Shown here in pieces: positions 35,956 to 45,266 of a stretch of 64,000 bases of DNA. This DNA comes from Anaerovorax odorimutans. GTDB taxonomy: Bacteria > Bacillota > Clostridia > Peptostreptococcales > JAAYPU01. The stretch is from positions 62,001 through 126,000 of the forward strand of contig JAENZQ010000005.1 in NCBI GenBank assembly GCA_016841185.1, read 5' to 3'. Each line of letters starts with the position of its first letter. Within the stretch, counting starts at the first letter, position 1. The notes under the pieces are model-generated. The model was not told the DNA's origin and did not search any database. It was given only the letters and a program-made list of their open reading frames with translations. The translations under genes were made by a program, and so were the position numbers.

Positions 35956-38190
35956 TTGTGTAAAGTTTCAATTATTATGACCAGCTATAATAAACCTAAA
36001 TATATAGGAAAGGCCATTGAGGGTGTTTTAAATCAAACTTTTAAGGACTTTGAACTGCTGTTGATGGATGATAACTCGGATGAAGAGACCCGGAATATCA
36101 TCCAGGGGTACTTAAAAGATAAACGAATAAGATATTACTGCAGCGATGTAACCAGTGTTGAAGAAAGAACTGAAAAAGTGCGTTATGCGGTATTGATCAA
36201 TAAGGCTTTGGATATGATTAAAGGTCAATATGTTTCTTATGCAACGGATGATAATGTCTACCGACCGGAACGTCTTGAAAAAATGGTTGATTTCATGGAC
36301 CGGCATCCGGAGGTAAAGATTGCTTATTCAAGTTCGAAAGTGCAGTATCTGGATAAGGATGGCGTTTTTGTAAGAAGCATTGAAAGAGAGGCTAAAGCAG
36401 AAACTTGGTTGGCACCATGTATGGTAGATCATTGTTCCATTATGCACAGAACAGATATTTTACCGGTTATTTTTGATAAGTGGGGTTCTTATTGGGATGA
36501 AGATCCTCAGTTTTATTTTCTTGGCGATGCCAGGTTTTTCTGGAGGCTCAACCATTTCTGGCCATTTCACCCAATTCATGAAATATTGGATGATAACTAT
36601 ATGACGGAAATATCCCTTCATACTCATATGAATTCTGAAGAGCACCCTTTGATTAAGCTTTTGCCGGAGCAGCGTATCTGTAAAGAAATAAGAGATTATT
36701 TAAGGTGTTTAAGGAAAGAAAACCTGGAGAAAGAGGAGAGGCGTTTAAAAGAAGAACAGTCACAGAAAGAAAAAAGCAACTATTTAGAGAATTACTGGCT
36801 GCTTTTTCTTGATTTCATAGATCTGTTTCATGAACTGATTTTTGAAAAGATCCCTTTACCGTTATTATCGAATTTTTATCAATATATTGATACTGACCTG
36901 CGTGAAGAGATGAAAAAAACATCTTTTAAAGAACATTTAACAAGAAAAAAAATTACTCTTAATGAAATACAGCCTCAATTTGAATGTTGGCTGCATTCCT
37001 TTAAACAGCCTGCAGCATGCAGACTATTGGATTCTTCAAAATGCAAGCCCATGAAGGGAAAGATATTGCTGAATCTTGAGTATCTGAGGTTTTCCCATAA
37101 TAGTTTTAAAGTTTATGATCCGGAAGAAACGATTATTTTCACTCAGTTTAAAAGAAAATTAGGTATTCCGGTTCATTGTATTCAGGATTATAAAGTTGAA
37201 GTTCAGGACTCAATAGATAAGCTTGTTAAAAGAGCTGAAAGTATTTTTTCACCTATTCAGAAGCATTATGTTTTACAAAATGATTTTTTTTCTCATTCAT
37301 TTTTGAACAATATTCCTAAAATGGTAGAGACAATAGCTGCAGTCAGAAAATATTTTCAGGATAATTTGATTTCTTGTGTTGTTGTAGGAACAACGGAAGA
37401 CTTAACCAGCCGCATTCTTACCATGGTAGCAGGTGAAAAAGGAATTCCCAGCATTTGCCTGCAGCATGGCATTTTAGGCGGAGAAGAAGCTTATCTGCCG
37501 GTATTTGCTACTGTTGAGGCGGTTTACGGCCAGTATGAAAAAGACTGGTATCGGGAAAGAGGGGTTTCTGAAGAATATATTGCGATTACAGGACATCCCC
37601 GGTTTGATGATATTTTTGATCAAAACCATATGCCAAAAGAAACATTCATAATGAAGTACGGTTTGGATGCCGGCAAAAAACATGTGCTCGTAGCAACGCA
37701 ACATATATGTTCGTCTTTATGCCGGGAATTTATTGATATTGCAGCGACGATACCGGGAATTGAGATCATTATTAAACCACATCCCTGGGAGCTCAATCAT
37801 GGAAATTATATAGAAGAATATAAAAATTTAGAAAACAAATATAAATCAGTGAAACTTATAGCGGAAAGAGGCGTGAATCTTTATGATCTATTGTCTAATA
37901 CAGATGTTGTCATCATCAATGCATCTACCGTAGGTCTGGAAGCTGTATTGGCCAATAAACCTTTATGTATACTGTATGAGGGGTCTTTTAAGTATTATGA
38001 CAGAATGGGCGATTTTAAATTTTCTAATCCTGCAAAATTGGCGGAGTTTATTCCCAGGTTGCTCAAGGACGAGGAATTACAAGAAAAATCAAAGGCGGTA
38101 AATCAGGAGTTTTTAGCATACGCTTATCCCCAGAGGCTGGCAGGGGGCTGTTTAATAGAAGAAATCAACAGGATAATCGGAAGAAAATAA
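35956..38190 (+). CDS. Two-domain glycosyltransferase: GT2 fused to an SpsB/CDP-glycerol-transferase-like domain
   Basis: TTG 35956 has GGAGGA 6 bases upstream. The 744-residue product begins with a GT2 domain (residues 1-235: VSIIMTSYNKPKYIGKAIEG, LLMDDNSDEETRNI, VSYATDDNVYRPERLE). A charged, coiled-coil-like linker at about 240-275 follows, then a 450-residue GT-B-like domain with ICLQHGILGGEEAYLP, ITGHPRFDDI, IIIKPHPWELNHGNY and INASTVGLEAVLANKPLCIL. The second half resembles polysaccharide-type transferases such as SpsB/TagF or KpsS. B. subtilis has adjacent separate spsA (GT2) and spsB genes, so this looks like their fusion. It is cytoplasmic or membrane-associated. Confidence 0.8.
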   Translation: MCKVSIIMTSYNKPKYIGKAIEGVLNQTFKDFELLLMDDNSDEETRNIIQGYLKDKRIRYYCSDVTSVEERTEKVRYAVLINKALDMIKGQYVSYATDDNVYRPERLEKMVDFMDRHPEVKIAYSSSKVQYLDKDGVFVRSIEREAKAETWLAPCMVDHCSIMHRTDILPVIFDKWGSYWDEDPQFYFLGDARFFWRLNHFWPFHPIHEILDDNYMTEISLHTHMNSEEHPLIKLLPEQRICKEIRDYLRCLRKENLEKEERRLKEEQSQKEKSNYLENYWLLFLDFIDLFHELIFEKIPLPLLSNFYQYIDTDLREEMKKTSFKEHLTRKKITLNEIQPQFECWLHSFKQPAACRLLDSSKCKPMKGKILLNLEYLRFSHNSFKVYDPEETIIFTQFKRKLGIPVHCIQDYKVEVQDSIDKLVKRAESIFSPIQKHYVLQNDFFSHSFLNNIPKMVETIAAVRKYFQDNLISCVVVGTTEDLTSRILTMVAGEKGIPSICLQHGILGGEEAYLPVFATVEAVYGQYEKDWYRERGVSEEYIAITGHPRFDDIFDQNHMPKETFIMKYGLDAGKKHVLVATQHICSSLCREFIDIAATIPGIEIIIKPHPWELNHGNYIEEYKNLENKYKSVKLIAERGVNLYDLLSNTDVVIINASTVGLEAVLANKPLCILYEGSFKYYDRMGDFKFSNPAKLAEFIPRLLKDEELQEKSKAVNQEFLAYAYPQRLAGGCLIEEINRIIGRK

Positions 38191-38208
38191 TAAAAAGGAA
38201 AATGATTT

Positions 38209-39141
38209 ATGAAATATATTTATAAACACGGATATAATGTCTCACGATTTACTCTGGGTACAGCTCAGTTTGGTTCGGATTATGGTATTGCAAACAAATA
38301 CGGAAAGCTTACAGAAAGAGAAATAAAAAAAGTTTTAGATAAGGCTTTTGAAAAAGGAATCAACTTAATAGATACTGCATCCTCTTATGGCGTAAGTGAA
38401 AAAACTATAGGAAATATTTTATGCAAGTCGCCGTATAAGTCCGGTGTTATTGTTGAAAGTAAATTACCTTACCTTAAGAATACAAATGATCTTCAAGCAC
38501 TGAATCGGGAAATAGAGCAGGCAGTTACCCGATCTCTTAACCGTCTCCGCTTGGATAGCCTGCCAATATATTTATTGCATGATGAAAACAACCTGTTTTT
38601 TTATGACGGGTATATCATCGATATTTTAAGGAAGGAAAAGAAGAAAGGAAAGATTAACCTTTTAGGCGTTTCGGTATATTCTACTGAAGCAGCAGAAGCA
38701 GCATTAGATAATTTGGAAATGCAGGTGATCCAAGTGCCTTTCAATCTTTTTGATCAAAGGTTGAATAAAATCAATTTTTTCAACAGAGCTGCAGAAAAAG
38801 GCAAATTGGTTTTGGTGAGGTCTGTTTTTTTGCAGGGATTATTTTTCATGGCAGAAGATGAAATTTTACCGGAAAAATTTTGCATATATTCTCCGTATTT
38901 TAAAAAACTGACGGAGATAGCGGATCATTATTGCTTTAAAGTTGGAGAATTAGCATTGAAATATGCCTGTCAAAAATCTCAGGGATCTGTAATTCTCGGA
39001 GTAGATAGCTGTAAACAATTGGAAGAAAATCTGAATTTTTGCTCTAATAAAAATAAACTGAATTCGGAGATTATAAAATCCATTGAAAAAGCCTTTCAGG
39101 ATATTCCTGTAAATTTAATAGACCCCAGAAAGTGGTGCTGA
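38209..39141 (+). CDS. Aldo/keto reductase
   Basis: The 310-residue TIM-barrel protein has FTLGTAQFGSDYGIA, GINLIDTASSYGVSEKTIGN (catalytic Asp and Tyr), VIVESKLPYL (Lys) and PIYLLHDENN (His), the full AKR tetrad, and the NADPH-site region SVILGVDSCKQLEENL. Such reductases accompany nonulosonic-acid and spore-polysaccharide clusters in Clostridia, where the substrate is unassigned. It lies 18 bases after the fused glycosyltransferase and 16 bases before an SDR gene, so the three form a unit. Confidence 0.87.
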   Translation: MKYIYKHGYNVSRFTLGTAQFGSDYGIANKYGKLTEREIKKVLDKAFEKGINLIDTASSYGVSEKTIGNILCKSPYKSGVIVESKLPYLKNTNDLQALNREIEQAVTRSLNRLRLDSLPIYLLHDENNLFFYDGYIIDILRKEKKKGKINLLGVSVYSTEAAEAALDNLEMQVIQVPFNLFDQRLNKINFFNRAAEKGKLVLVRSVFLQGLFFMAEDEILPEKFCIYSPYFKKLTEIADHYCFKVGELALKYACQKSQGSVILGVDSCKQLEENLNFCSNKNKLNSEIIKSIEKAFQDIPVNLIDPRKWC

Positions 39142-39157
39142 TATGAGGAGAGAGTCC

Positions 39158-39943
39158 ATGATAAGTGAATTATTTAGTCTAAGGGATCATATTGCGGTTG
39201 TGACCGGAGGTGCCGGATATTTGGGTTATCACATTTCCTCAGCCCTTGCTGAAGCCGGCGCACGTGTTTATATTGCCAGCTCAAATCATAAAAAATGTCA
39301 GGAGGCAGCAGAAAAAATATCCAAAGAGACAGATGCTTATGTTAAAGGAGTATTTACAGACATATGTTCCGTAAAAAAAATCCATGAAACATTTCAACAG
39401 ATTACGGCAGAAAATCAGAAGATTGATATACTAATTAACAATGCTGCCTTTAGCAGAGGAAAAGATTTGGATATGGAGGAAAAAGACTGGATGGCGGGTA
39501 TAGATGGAACCATTAACGGTGTTTTCAGGGCTACCCAGGCAGTGATACCCTTTATGGCTGAAAGTGGCGGGGGAACTATTGTTAATATTGCATCCATGTA
39601 TGGAATCGTTTCTCCGGATCCATGGCTTTATAATAAAGAAGAGTATGTGAATCCGCCGAACTATGGGGCCGGAAAAGCTGCAATTTTACAATTCACCCGT
39701 TATGCTGCCTGTCATCTGGGGACAAAGGGTATAAGGGTAAACGCCATATCTCCAGGACCTTTCCCTAAAACAGATATTCAGAAAGACAAAGAATTTATTG
39801 CTAATTTAGAAAAAAAAGTTCCCTTAGGGAGGATTGGCAGGCCGGATGAACTAAAAGGGGCAGTGGTTTTTCTGGCATCAGAGGCTTCAAGTTACGTTAC
39901 AGGGACGAATATTTGTGTTGACGGAGGTTGGACTGCATGGTAA
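39158..39943 (+). CDS. Short-chain dehydrogenase/reductase
   Basis: ATG 39158 follows GAGGAGAG; an in-frame ATG at 39143 precedes that site. The 261-residue SDR has the cofactor loop VVTGGAGYLGYHISSALAEA, INNAA, a catalytic Ser in NIASMYGIVS, YGAGKAAILQF with Tyr and Lys intact, and the C-terminal VTGTNICVDGGWTAW. It reduces or oxidises an unknown, probably sugar-derived, substrate in this locus (PtmA-like proteins of nonulosonic-acid clusters are comparable). Confidence 0.87.
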   Translation: MISELFSLRDHIAVVTGGAGYLGYHISSALAEAGARVYIASSNHKKCQEAAEKISKETDAYVKGVFTDICSVKKIHETFQQITAENQKIDILINNAAFSRGKDLDMEEKDWMAGIDGTINGVFRATQAVIPFMAESGGGTIVNIASMYGIVSPDPWLYNKEEYVNPPNYGAGKAAILQFTRYAACHLGTKGIRVNAISPGPFPKTDIQKDKEFIANLEKKVPLGRIGRPDELKGAVVFLASEASSYVTGTNICVDGGWTAW

Positions 39944-40128
39944 ACAGCTTCTGAATTGATTTCAGATTTGGGCATTTGAAGCAATTCTTTTATTCAGCAC
40001 ATATTATGTAAGTGAAAGAGAGCAATTTTTACAATTATAAACTGAAACTGACAGTAATTTAAAACATTTTCTACAATTATGAGAAACAGAATTATTAAAT
40101 TGCTTCATTACCTTTCAGGGGGAAGAAA

Positions 40129-41133
40129 ATGTTCTTTGAAAATAAAAAAATATTGATTATTGGAGGGACCGGTACCATCGGGGAAAGGTTACTCCAACAC
40201 ATTTTAGCAGAAAACCCCAACGTTGTAAGGATTTTAAGCAGAGATGAGCATAAGCAGTATATGCTGCAAAACAGCTTGGGGTCAAGGAGAGACATGCGCT
40301 ATTTAATCGGAGATGTAAGAGATTATGACCGGGTTTTAAGTGCGATGGAGGATATTGATTATGTATTTCATGTAGCCGCTTTGAAACATGTACCTGCCTG
40401 CGAATATAATCCGTATGAAGCAGTGCTGACAAATGTTGTGGGGACTAATAATGTAATAAAAGCTGCAAGAGAGCAGAATGTGAGAAAAGTCATATTTACC
40501 AGTTCGGACAAAGCCATTTCTCCTACCAATACCTATGGGGCTACCAAGCTGACAGCAGAGCGTATGCTTGTGGCTTCCGAAAATAATAAAGGAACCAGCA
40601 GAACGATTTTTTCAATTGTCAGATTTGGTAATGTCATAGGGTCACGTGGTTCGGTCATTCCTTTGTTTATCAACCAAATCGTAAATGATAAAAGGATAAC
40701 CGTTACCAACCAGGAAATGAGCCGGTTTATGATGACAATGAATCAGGCCACTCAATTGACTATAAAGGCCATGAAGGAAGCAAAAGGAGGAGAAATATTC
40801 GTTTTGAAAATGCCGGTTATCTTGTTACGGGATCTGGTCAGGGTAATCACAGAAGAAACCTGTAAAAAATACCATATAAATGCTGATGAAGTGAAAATTC
40901 AGGAAATTGGGATGCGACCGGGGGAAAAAATGTATGAAGAACTGATGACTTATGATGAGTCATTAACAGCGTGGGAATTACCGGATATGTTTGTTATTCC
41001 CTCTATAGAAGGAAGTCAGAAAGGCTATGAAAATGCCGTAAAGGCAAAAGAAGGAACTTACAGTTCCGCTAACCAGAAGGTTATCTTGCCGGAAGAGGTT
41101 AGAGAACTTATTGTAGAGCAGAATTTGATTTGA
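40129..41133 (+). CDS. pseB: UDP-N-acetylglucosamine 4,6-dehydratase (PseB/CapD type)
   Basis: The 334-residue extended SDR has IIGGTGTIGERLL, FHVAALKHVPACEYNP, the active-site run TSSDKAISPTNTYGATK (Asp-Lys pair plus YxxxK), IVRFGNVIGSRGSVIPLF and IGMRPGEKMYEELM. PseB converts UDP-GlcNAc to the 4-keto-6-deoxy-L-arabino sugar, the first step of pseudaminic acid. The surrounding PseC, PseG, PseH and PseI genes support that choice over CapD. A ribosome site GGGGG precedes the ATG. It starts the longest operon in the locus. Confidence 0.9.
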   Translation: MFFENKKILIIGGTGTIGERLLQHILAENPNVVRILSRDEHKQYMLQNSLGSRRDMRYLIGDVRDYDRVLSAMEDIDYVFHVAALKHVPACEYNPYEAVLTNVVGTNNVIKAAREQNVRKVIFTSSDKAISPTNTYGATKLTAERMLVASENNKGTSRTIFSIVRFGNVIGSRGSVIPLFINQIVNDKRITVTNQEMSRFMMTMNQATQLTIKAMKEAKGGEIFVLKMPVILLRDLVRVITEETCKKYHINADEVKIQEIGMRPGEKMYEELMTYDESLTAWELPDMFVIPSIEGSQKGYENAVKAKEGTYSSANQKVILPEEVRELIVEQNLI

Positions 41134-41147
41134 AGGAGGATTTTTAA

Positions 41148-42104
41148 GTGAAAATACTTGTGACCGGAGGGGCAGGATTTATTGGGAGATGGGTGGTCAA
41201 AAAACTTTTGGAAGATAAACATCAGGTTTGGGTATTGGATAATTTATCAAATGGAAGATGGGAGAATATAAATGAATTTATTAATAATTCTTATCCCCTT
41301 AATTTTATAAAAAAGGATATAAATAATGAGCAAGCCCTGGATGACCTTTTTAAAAATCAATTTGATCTCTGCTATCATTTGGCAGCAAGTATCAATGTTC
41401 AGGATAGTATTGATGATCCTAAAACCACTTTTGCCAACGATACCATTGGAACATTCAATGTCTTGGAAAAGTGCAGGATGTATTCTACCAAAATAGTTTT
41501 TATGAGCACCTGCATGGTTTATGATAAAGCGTATGACACCACAGGTATTACCGAAGAACATCCTGTTAAACCGGCTTCACCCTATGCAGGGTCAAAGATT
41601 GCTGCTGAAAACATGGTGCTTTCATACTATTATGCTTATGATTTACCTGCAGTCGTAATTCGCCCCTTTAATACCTATGGGCCTTTTCAGAAGAGCAGCG
41701 GTGAAGGGGGCGTCGTAGCGATATTTATCAAGAATAAGCTGACAAATGAGATTCTGAAAGTTTATGGTGACGGGATGCAAACCAGAGATTTATTGTATGT
41801 GGAGGACTGTGCCGAATTTGTAGTAAACTCAGGTTATTCGGATAAAGCAAACGGCCAGATTATTAATGCCGGAATTGGAAAGGATGTTACGATCAATGAA
41901 TTAGCCCGGCTGATTGCACAGAATGATGATAAGATTCAACATGTTACGCATATCCACCCCAAAAGTGAGATTCAAAAATTACTATGCAATTATAGCAAAG
42001 CAAAAAATATTTTGAATTGGGAACCAAAGATCAGCCTGGAAGAAGGTATCAAAAGAACAGAATATTGGATACTGGAGGAGATGTTCAATCATAGATATTC
42101 ATAA
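41148..42104 (+). CDS. NAD-dependent nucleotide-sugar epimerase/dehydratase
   Basis: GTG 41148 follows AAGGAGG. The 318-residue extended SDR shows TGGAGFIGRWVVKKLLED, CYHLAASINVQDSI, MSTCMVYDKAYD, SPYAGSKIAAENM (YxxxK) and VIRPFNTYGPFQK, then YGDGMQTRDLLYVEDCAEF. It is like UDP-glucose 4-epimerase or LegB-type dehydratases. In the middle of a pseB-pseC pair it might serve a second sugar nucleotide (for instance a legionaminic-type precursor). The substrate is uncertain. Its 3' end overlaps the expected start region of pseC. Confidence 0.85.
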   Translation: MKILVTGGAGFIGRWVVKKLLEDKHQVWVLDNLSNGRWENINEFINNSYPLNFIKKDINNEQALDDLFKNQFDLCYHLAASINVQDSIDDPKTTFANDTIGTFNVLEKCRMYSTKIVFMSTCMVYDKAYDTTGITEEHPVKPASPYAGSKIAAENMVLSYYYAYDLPAVVIRPFNTYGPFQKSSGEGGVVAIFIKNKLTNEILKVYGDGMQTRDLLYVEDCAEFVVNSGYSDKANGQIINAGIGKDVTINELARLIAQNDDKIQHVTHIHPKSEIQKLLCNYSKAKNILNWEPKISLEEGIKRTEYWILEEMFNHRYS

Positions 42105-43299
42105 AAACCAGCCGGCAATTATAGGAGGAGAACCTGTTAGAAAGCATTTCCTTCCTTATGGACGGCAGTGGCTGGATAAGGAAGATATTAAAGCTGTAAC
42201 AGAGGTACTTGAAGGAGATTATCTGACAACGGGGCCTGCCATTGAATGCTTTGAAAAAGAAATAGCAGAGTATACAGGGACCGGATATGCGGTTGCTTTT
42301 TCAAATGGGACTGCAGCCCTTCATGGTGCCTGTTTTGCAGCAGGTATTAAAGAAGGTGATGAAGTTATTACCACACCATTGACTTTTGCAGCCAGTGCAA
42401 ATTGTGTCCTTTATCAGGGAGGGACTCCGGTTTTTGCCGATGTAAGTTCCAAGACCTATAATATAGAGGCACAGGCTGTAGAAAGATCAATAACCAAAAA
42501 CACTAAAGCAATTATACCTGTTGACTTCACAGGTCAGCCTGCAGATATCGATGCAATAAAATCAATTGCAAAAGAGTATGATCTGGTAATAATCGAAGAT
42601 GCTGCCCATGCGTTAGGGGCAAAATATAAAAGTAAAAAAATAGGCGGGCTTAGCGATATGACCGTTTTCAGTTTTCATCCGGTAAAGCATATCACCACAG
42701 GAGAAGGGGGAATTGTTACCACAAATAATGAAAGCTATTGCCATAAACTGAAACAATTCAGAATTCACGGGATAACCAGAGAACCCGATGAATTAACCGT
42801 TTGTCAGGGCCCGTGGTACTATGAAATGAAGGAGCTGGGCTTTAATTATCGTATGACGGATATTCAAGCGGCTTTAGGAATCAGCCAGCTTAAAAAATTA
42901 GAAAGTTTTATTAAAATACGGCAGAATTATGCTCAAGCATATGATAACGCCTTCAGAGATATGGAAGAGATCATATGCCCTATGCAGCTTTCGGATACGG
43001 TTTCCAGTTGGCATTTATATGTCATTCGCTTAAAACCGGAAAAATTAAAAGTTGGGCGCCGGCAAATATTTGAGGCCCTGCAAAAAGAAAATATCGGTGT
43101 ACAGGTCCATTATATTCCGGTATATTACCATCCTTATTATCAGGCTTTGGGTTATTCCAAAGGCTTATGCCCCAATGCGGAAAAGCTTTATGAGGAAATA
43201 CTGACGCTACCTCTTTTTCCTGCAATGAGTATGCAGGATTTGAAGGATGTCATCCATGCTGTTGATAAAATAATATCTTATTATCGAAAGAGGATGTAA
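42088..43299 (+). CDS. pseC: UDP-4-keto-6-deoxy-amino-sugar aminotransferase PseC, with non-canonical start
   Basis: The aminotransferase homology extends upstream to IIGGEPVRKHFLPYGRQWLD, which fits the start of Firmicute PseC proteins, but the frame from 42016 to 42378 has no ATG, GTG or TTG. A perfect GGAGGAG at 42074-42080 points to ATC 42088 (or ATA 42091) as the start. TTG 42379 would delete about 97 residues including the YLTTGP and SNGTAALHGACF parts of the fold. The rest is complete: VIIEDAAHALGAKY, FSFHPVKHITTGEGG (PLP Lys), LGFNYRMTDIQAALG and VQVHYIPVYYHPYY. It would aminate the PseB product at C4. Possible explanations are a rare start codon, a start-codon mutation or a sequence error. 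Confidence 0.8.
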   Translation: MIDIHKNQPAIIGGEPVRKHFLPYGRQWLDKEDIKAVTEVLEGDYLTTGPAIECFEKEIAEYTGTGYAVAFSNGTAALHGACFAAGIKEGDEVITTPLTFAASANCVLYQGGTPVFADVSSKTYNIEAQAVERSITKNTKAIIPVDFTGQPADIDAIKSIAKEYDLVIIEDAAHALGAKYKSKKIGGLSDMTVFSFHPVKHITTGEGGIVTTNNESYCHKLKQFRIHGITREPDELTVCQGPWYYEMKELGFNYRMTDIQAALGISQLKKLESFIKIRQNYAQAYDNAFRDMEEIICPMQLSDTVSSWHLYVIRLKPEKLKVGRRQIFEALQKENIGVQVHYIPVYYHPYYQALGYSKGLCPNAEKLYEEILTLPLFPAMSMQDLKDVIHAVDKIISYYRKRM

Positions 43300-43304
43300 A
43301 GCCA

Positions 43305-44336
43305 ATGGGTATCATAGATAAAATACTCATACGCGCGGACGCTGCCAATAAAATAGGTACCGGACATGTAATGAGATGTTTTTCTCTGGCACAAGGTATA
43401 AAAGATGCCGGGACACAAGTGGCATTCCTCTGCTTTGAAATACCTGATAAACTGGAAAAACTACTTCAAAATGAAAAAATAGAATTGATCAAGGTTTCAG
43501 GTCTGATTATCGGAAGTAAAGAAGATGCCCGATTGACTTATGATTATGCTAAAAGACTGGGGGCTGACTGGATTATTGCCGACGGATATCGGTTTGGAGG
43601 GGATTACCAAAGATTTATTAAAGAGCAAGGGAAAAGATTGCTTGTTTTAGACGATTATGGCCATTCCGATTTTTATTATGCCGATATTATTCTGAATACG
43701 GGTTTGGATTCATATGACAATATGTATTCCAATAGAGAAGCCTATACATGCTTGCTGACAGGACCCAAATATATATCATTGCGGCGGGAATTTTTAAATA
43801 AAGAGAGAGAGAAAAGAGAAATCCCTGAACAGGGTAATAAGCTGTTGGTGACTATGGGTGGATCTGACCCCGAAGAAGTGACGATAAAAGTAGTAAAAGG
43901 ACTGAAAAATCTGGAAAATGATATACAGGTCAAGGTGGTGGGAGGGCCATCCTGCGTTTTTTTTCAAAAATTAAAGGATTTTGAGAAGGAAGGAAACATT
44001 TCAATCATACAGGATACGGAAGAAATGGCGGGTTTAATGGAATGGGCGGATATCGGAATTTCTGCAGGAGGCGGAACTCTGGCAGAGATGGCTTATATGG
44101 GATTACCCAGTATTATAATAAAAACGGCAGAAAACCAATATGCAAGCATCCTTTATGAAAAATACGGTGCTTCTTTGTATTTAGGAGATGCAGACAAAGT
44201 CAGTGAAGAGGAAATCAGCCGTTGTGTTAAGTTGCTGAGCTGGGATCCTAAAAAGCGCCTGCAAATGAGCGGAAATGGGAGAAAGCTTCTGGACGGAAAA
44301 GGCGGGCGGAGAATCTTTGAATACTTGAAACAATGA
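43305..44336 (+). CDS. pseG: UDP-sugar hydrolase PseG
   Basis: The 343-residue GT-B-fold protein shows ILIRADAANKIGTGHVMRCF with the catalytic His, WIIADGYRFGGDYQ, LVTMGGSDPEEVTIKVVKGL, and ISAGGGTLAEMAYMGLPSII, all typical of PseG/SpsG. PseG removes UDP from 2,4-diacetamido-2,4,6-trideoxy-altrose, giving the free sugar used by PseI. It lies 5 bases after pseC. The separate hydrolase is the hallmark of the pseudaminic rather than the sialic-acid route. Confidence 0.92.
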   Translation: MGIIDKILIRADAANKIGTGHVMRCFSLAQGIKDAGTQVAFLCFEIPDKLEKLLQNEKIELIKVSGLIIGSKEDARLTYDYAKRLGADWIIADGYRFGGDYQRFIKEQGKRLLVLDDYGHSDFYYADIILNTGLDSYDNMYSNREAYTCLLTGPKYISLRREFLNKEREKREIPEQGNKLLVTMGGSDPEEVTIKVVKGLKNLENDIQVKVVGGPSCVFFQKLKDFEKEGNISIIQDTEEMAGLMEWADIGISAGGGTLAEMAYMGLPSIIIKTAENQYASILYEKYGASLYLGDADKVSEEEISRCVKLLSWDPKKRLQMSGNGRKLLDGKGGRRIFEYLKQ

Positions 44337-44440
44337 AGAGTTAATTAAAGAACGCTGCATAAGGGCGGATTTTATTTTGTGTCAAATTTATTCAGAAGAC
44401 ATAAATATATCATATAAAATCATGTTAGGAGGGTGAAAGA

Positions 44441-45229
44441 GTGAATAGCAAGAAAAAGCATACCGCCTTAATTCTGGCAAGTTCAAGCGGGCTTGGCTTT
44501 GCAGCCGCGAAGGCTTTATGCGAGGATGGACACAATGTTATTATAGGCAGCAGAAGTGAAAGGCTTTATAATGCTGAAAAAGAATTAAAAATGATTCACA
44601 GCGAGGCAGGGATACTGGCTATTCCTACAGATGTAACACAAATTAAAGATTTGAATCATTTGGTTAATGAAAGCCAGGAAAAATTTAAAACAATAGATAT
44701 TCTGTTTACTAATGGACCCGGACCTAAGCCCGGAAACATAAATGAACTGGATCTTAAAGATTTTTCTAAAGCACATGATGACATACTATTTCCTGTCATA
44801 TACCTTGCTAAACGGCTGATTCCTGGAATGATATCAAATGGATGGGGGCGAATAATCATAAATACCTCTATTACGGCTAAAGAACCGTCTGAAAATATGG
44901 TTTTATCCAATATATATAGAGCGGCACTTGTGTCCTTTGCTAAAACCCTTTCAGCCCAATTGGCTGTTAAAAACATTACAGTCAATGCAGTTGGTCCGGC
45001 ATCTTTTAAAACCGAAAGAGCAGAGGAGCTTTTGCAGGAAATGTCCCGAAACCAGAGGCGGCATATTGACGAGATCGAAAGGGAGATAACTGAAAAACTG
45101 CCTATGAAGAGATATAACGATCCTGAAGAGTTTGGAAAAGTAGTTGCTTTTTTAGCCGGTGAAGCATCCAGTGCTTTAACAGGTTCATATATTGCAGTTG
45201 ATGGAGGTATGTCCCATGGCATATTTTAG
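44441..45229 (+). CDS. SDR-family protein lacking the usual Tyr-Lys pair
   Basis: GTG 44441 follows AGGAGGG. The 262-residue SDR has the cofactor loop ILASSSGLGFAAAKAL (TGxxxGxG replaced by ASSSGLG), TNGPGP in place of NNAG, and INTSITAKEPSENMVLSN around the active site. Aligning on the later AKTLS, the positions normally held by catalytic Tyr and Lys read Ser and Arg. The end TGSYIAVDGGMSHG is standard. Such variants occur in an FabG-like branch and may not be classical reductases. Its role in nonulosonate synthesis is unknown. Confidence 0.82.
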   Translation: MNSKKKHTALILASSSGLGFAAAKALCEDGHNVIIGSRSERLYNAEKELKMIHSEAGILAIPTDVTQIKDLNHLVNESQEKFKTIDILFTNGPGPKPGNINELDLKDFSKAHDDILFPVIYLAKRLIPGMISNGWGRIIINTSITAKEPSENMVLSNIYRAALVSFAKTLSAQLAVKNITVNAVGPASFKTERAEELLQEMSRNQRRHIDEIEREITEKLPMKRYNDPEEFGKVVAFLAGEASSALTGSYIAVDGGMSHGIF

Positions 45230-45266
45230 ATGACGAGCAGAATTCAATTATATGGGAGGCTTAATG

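Noticed and set aside
41148-42104. Calling the NAD-dependent epimerase gene rfbB (dTDP-glucose 4,6-dehydratase) to complete the dTDP-rhamnose pathway
   Set aside because: At 318 residues, with MSTCMVYDK in place of the RmlB active-site pattern with its Asp-Glu pair, it fits epimerase/LegB-like enzymes better.
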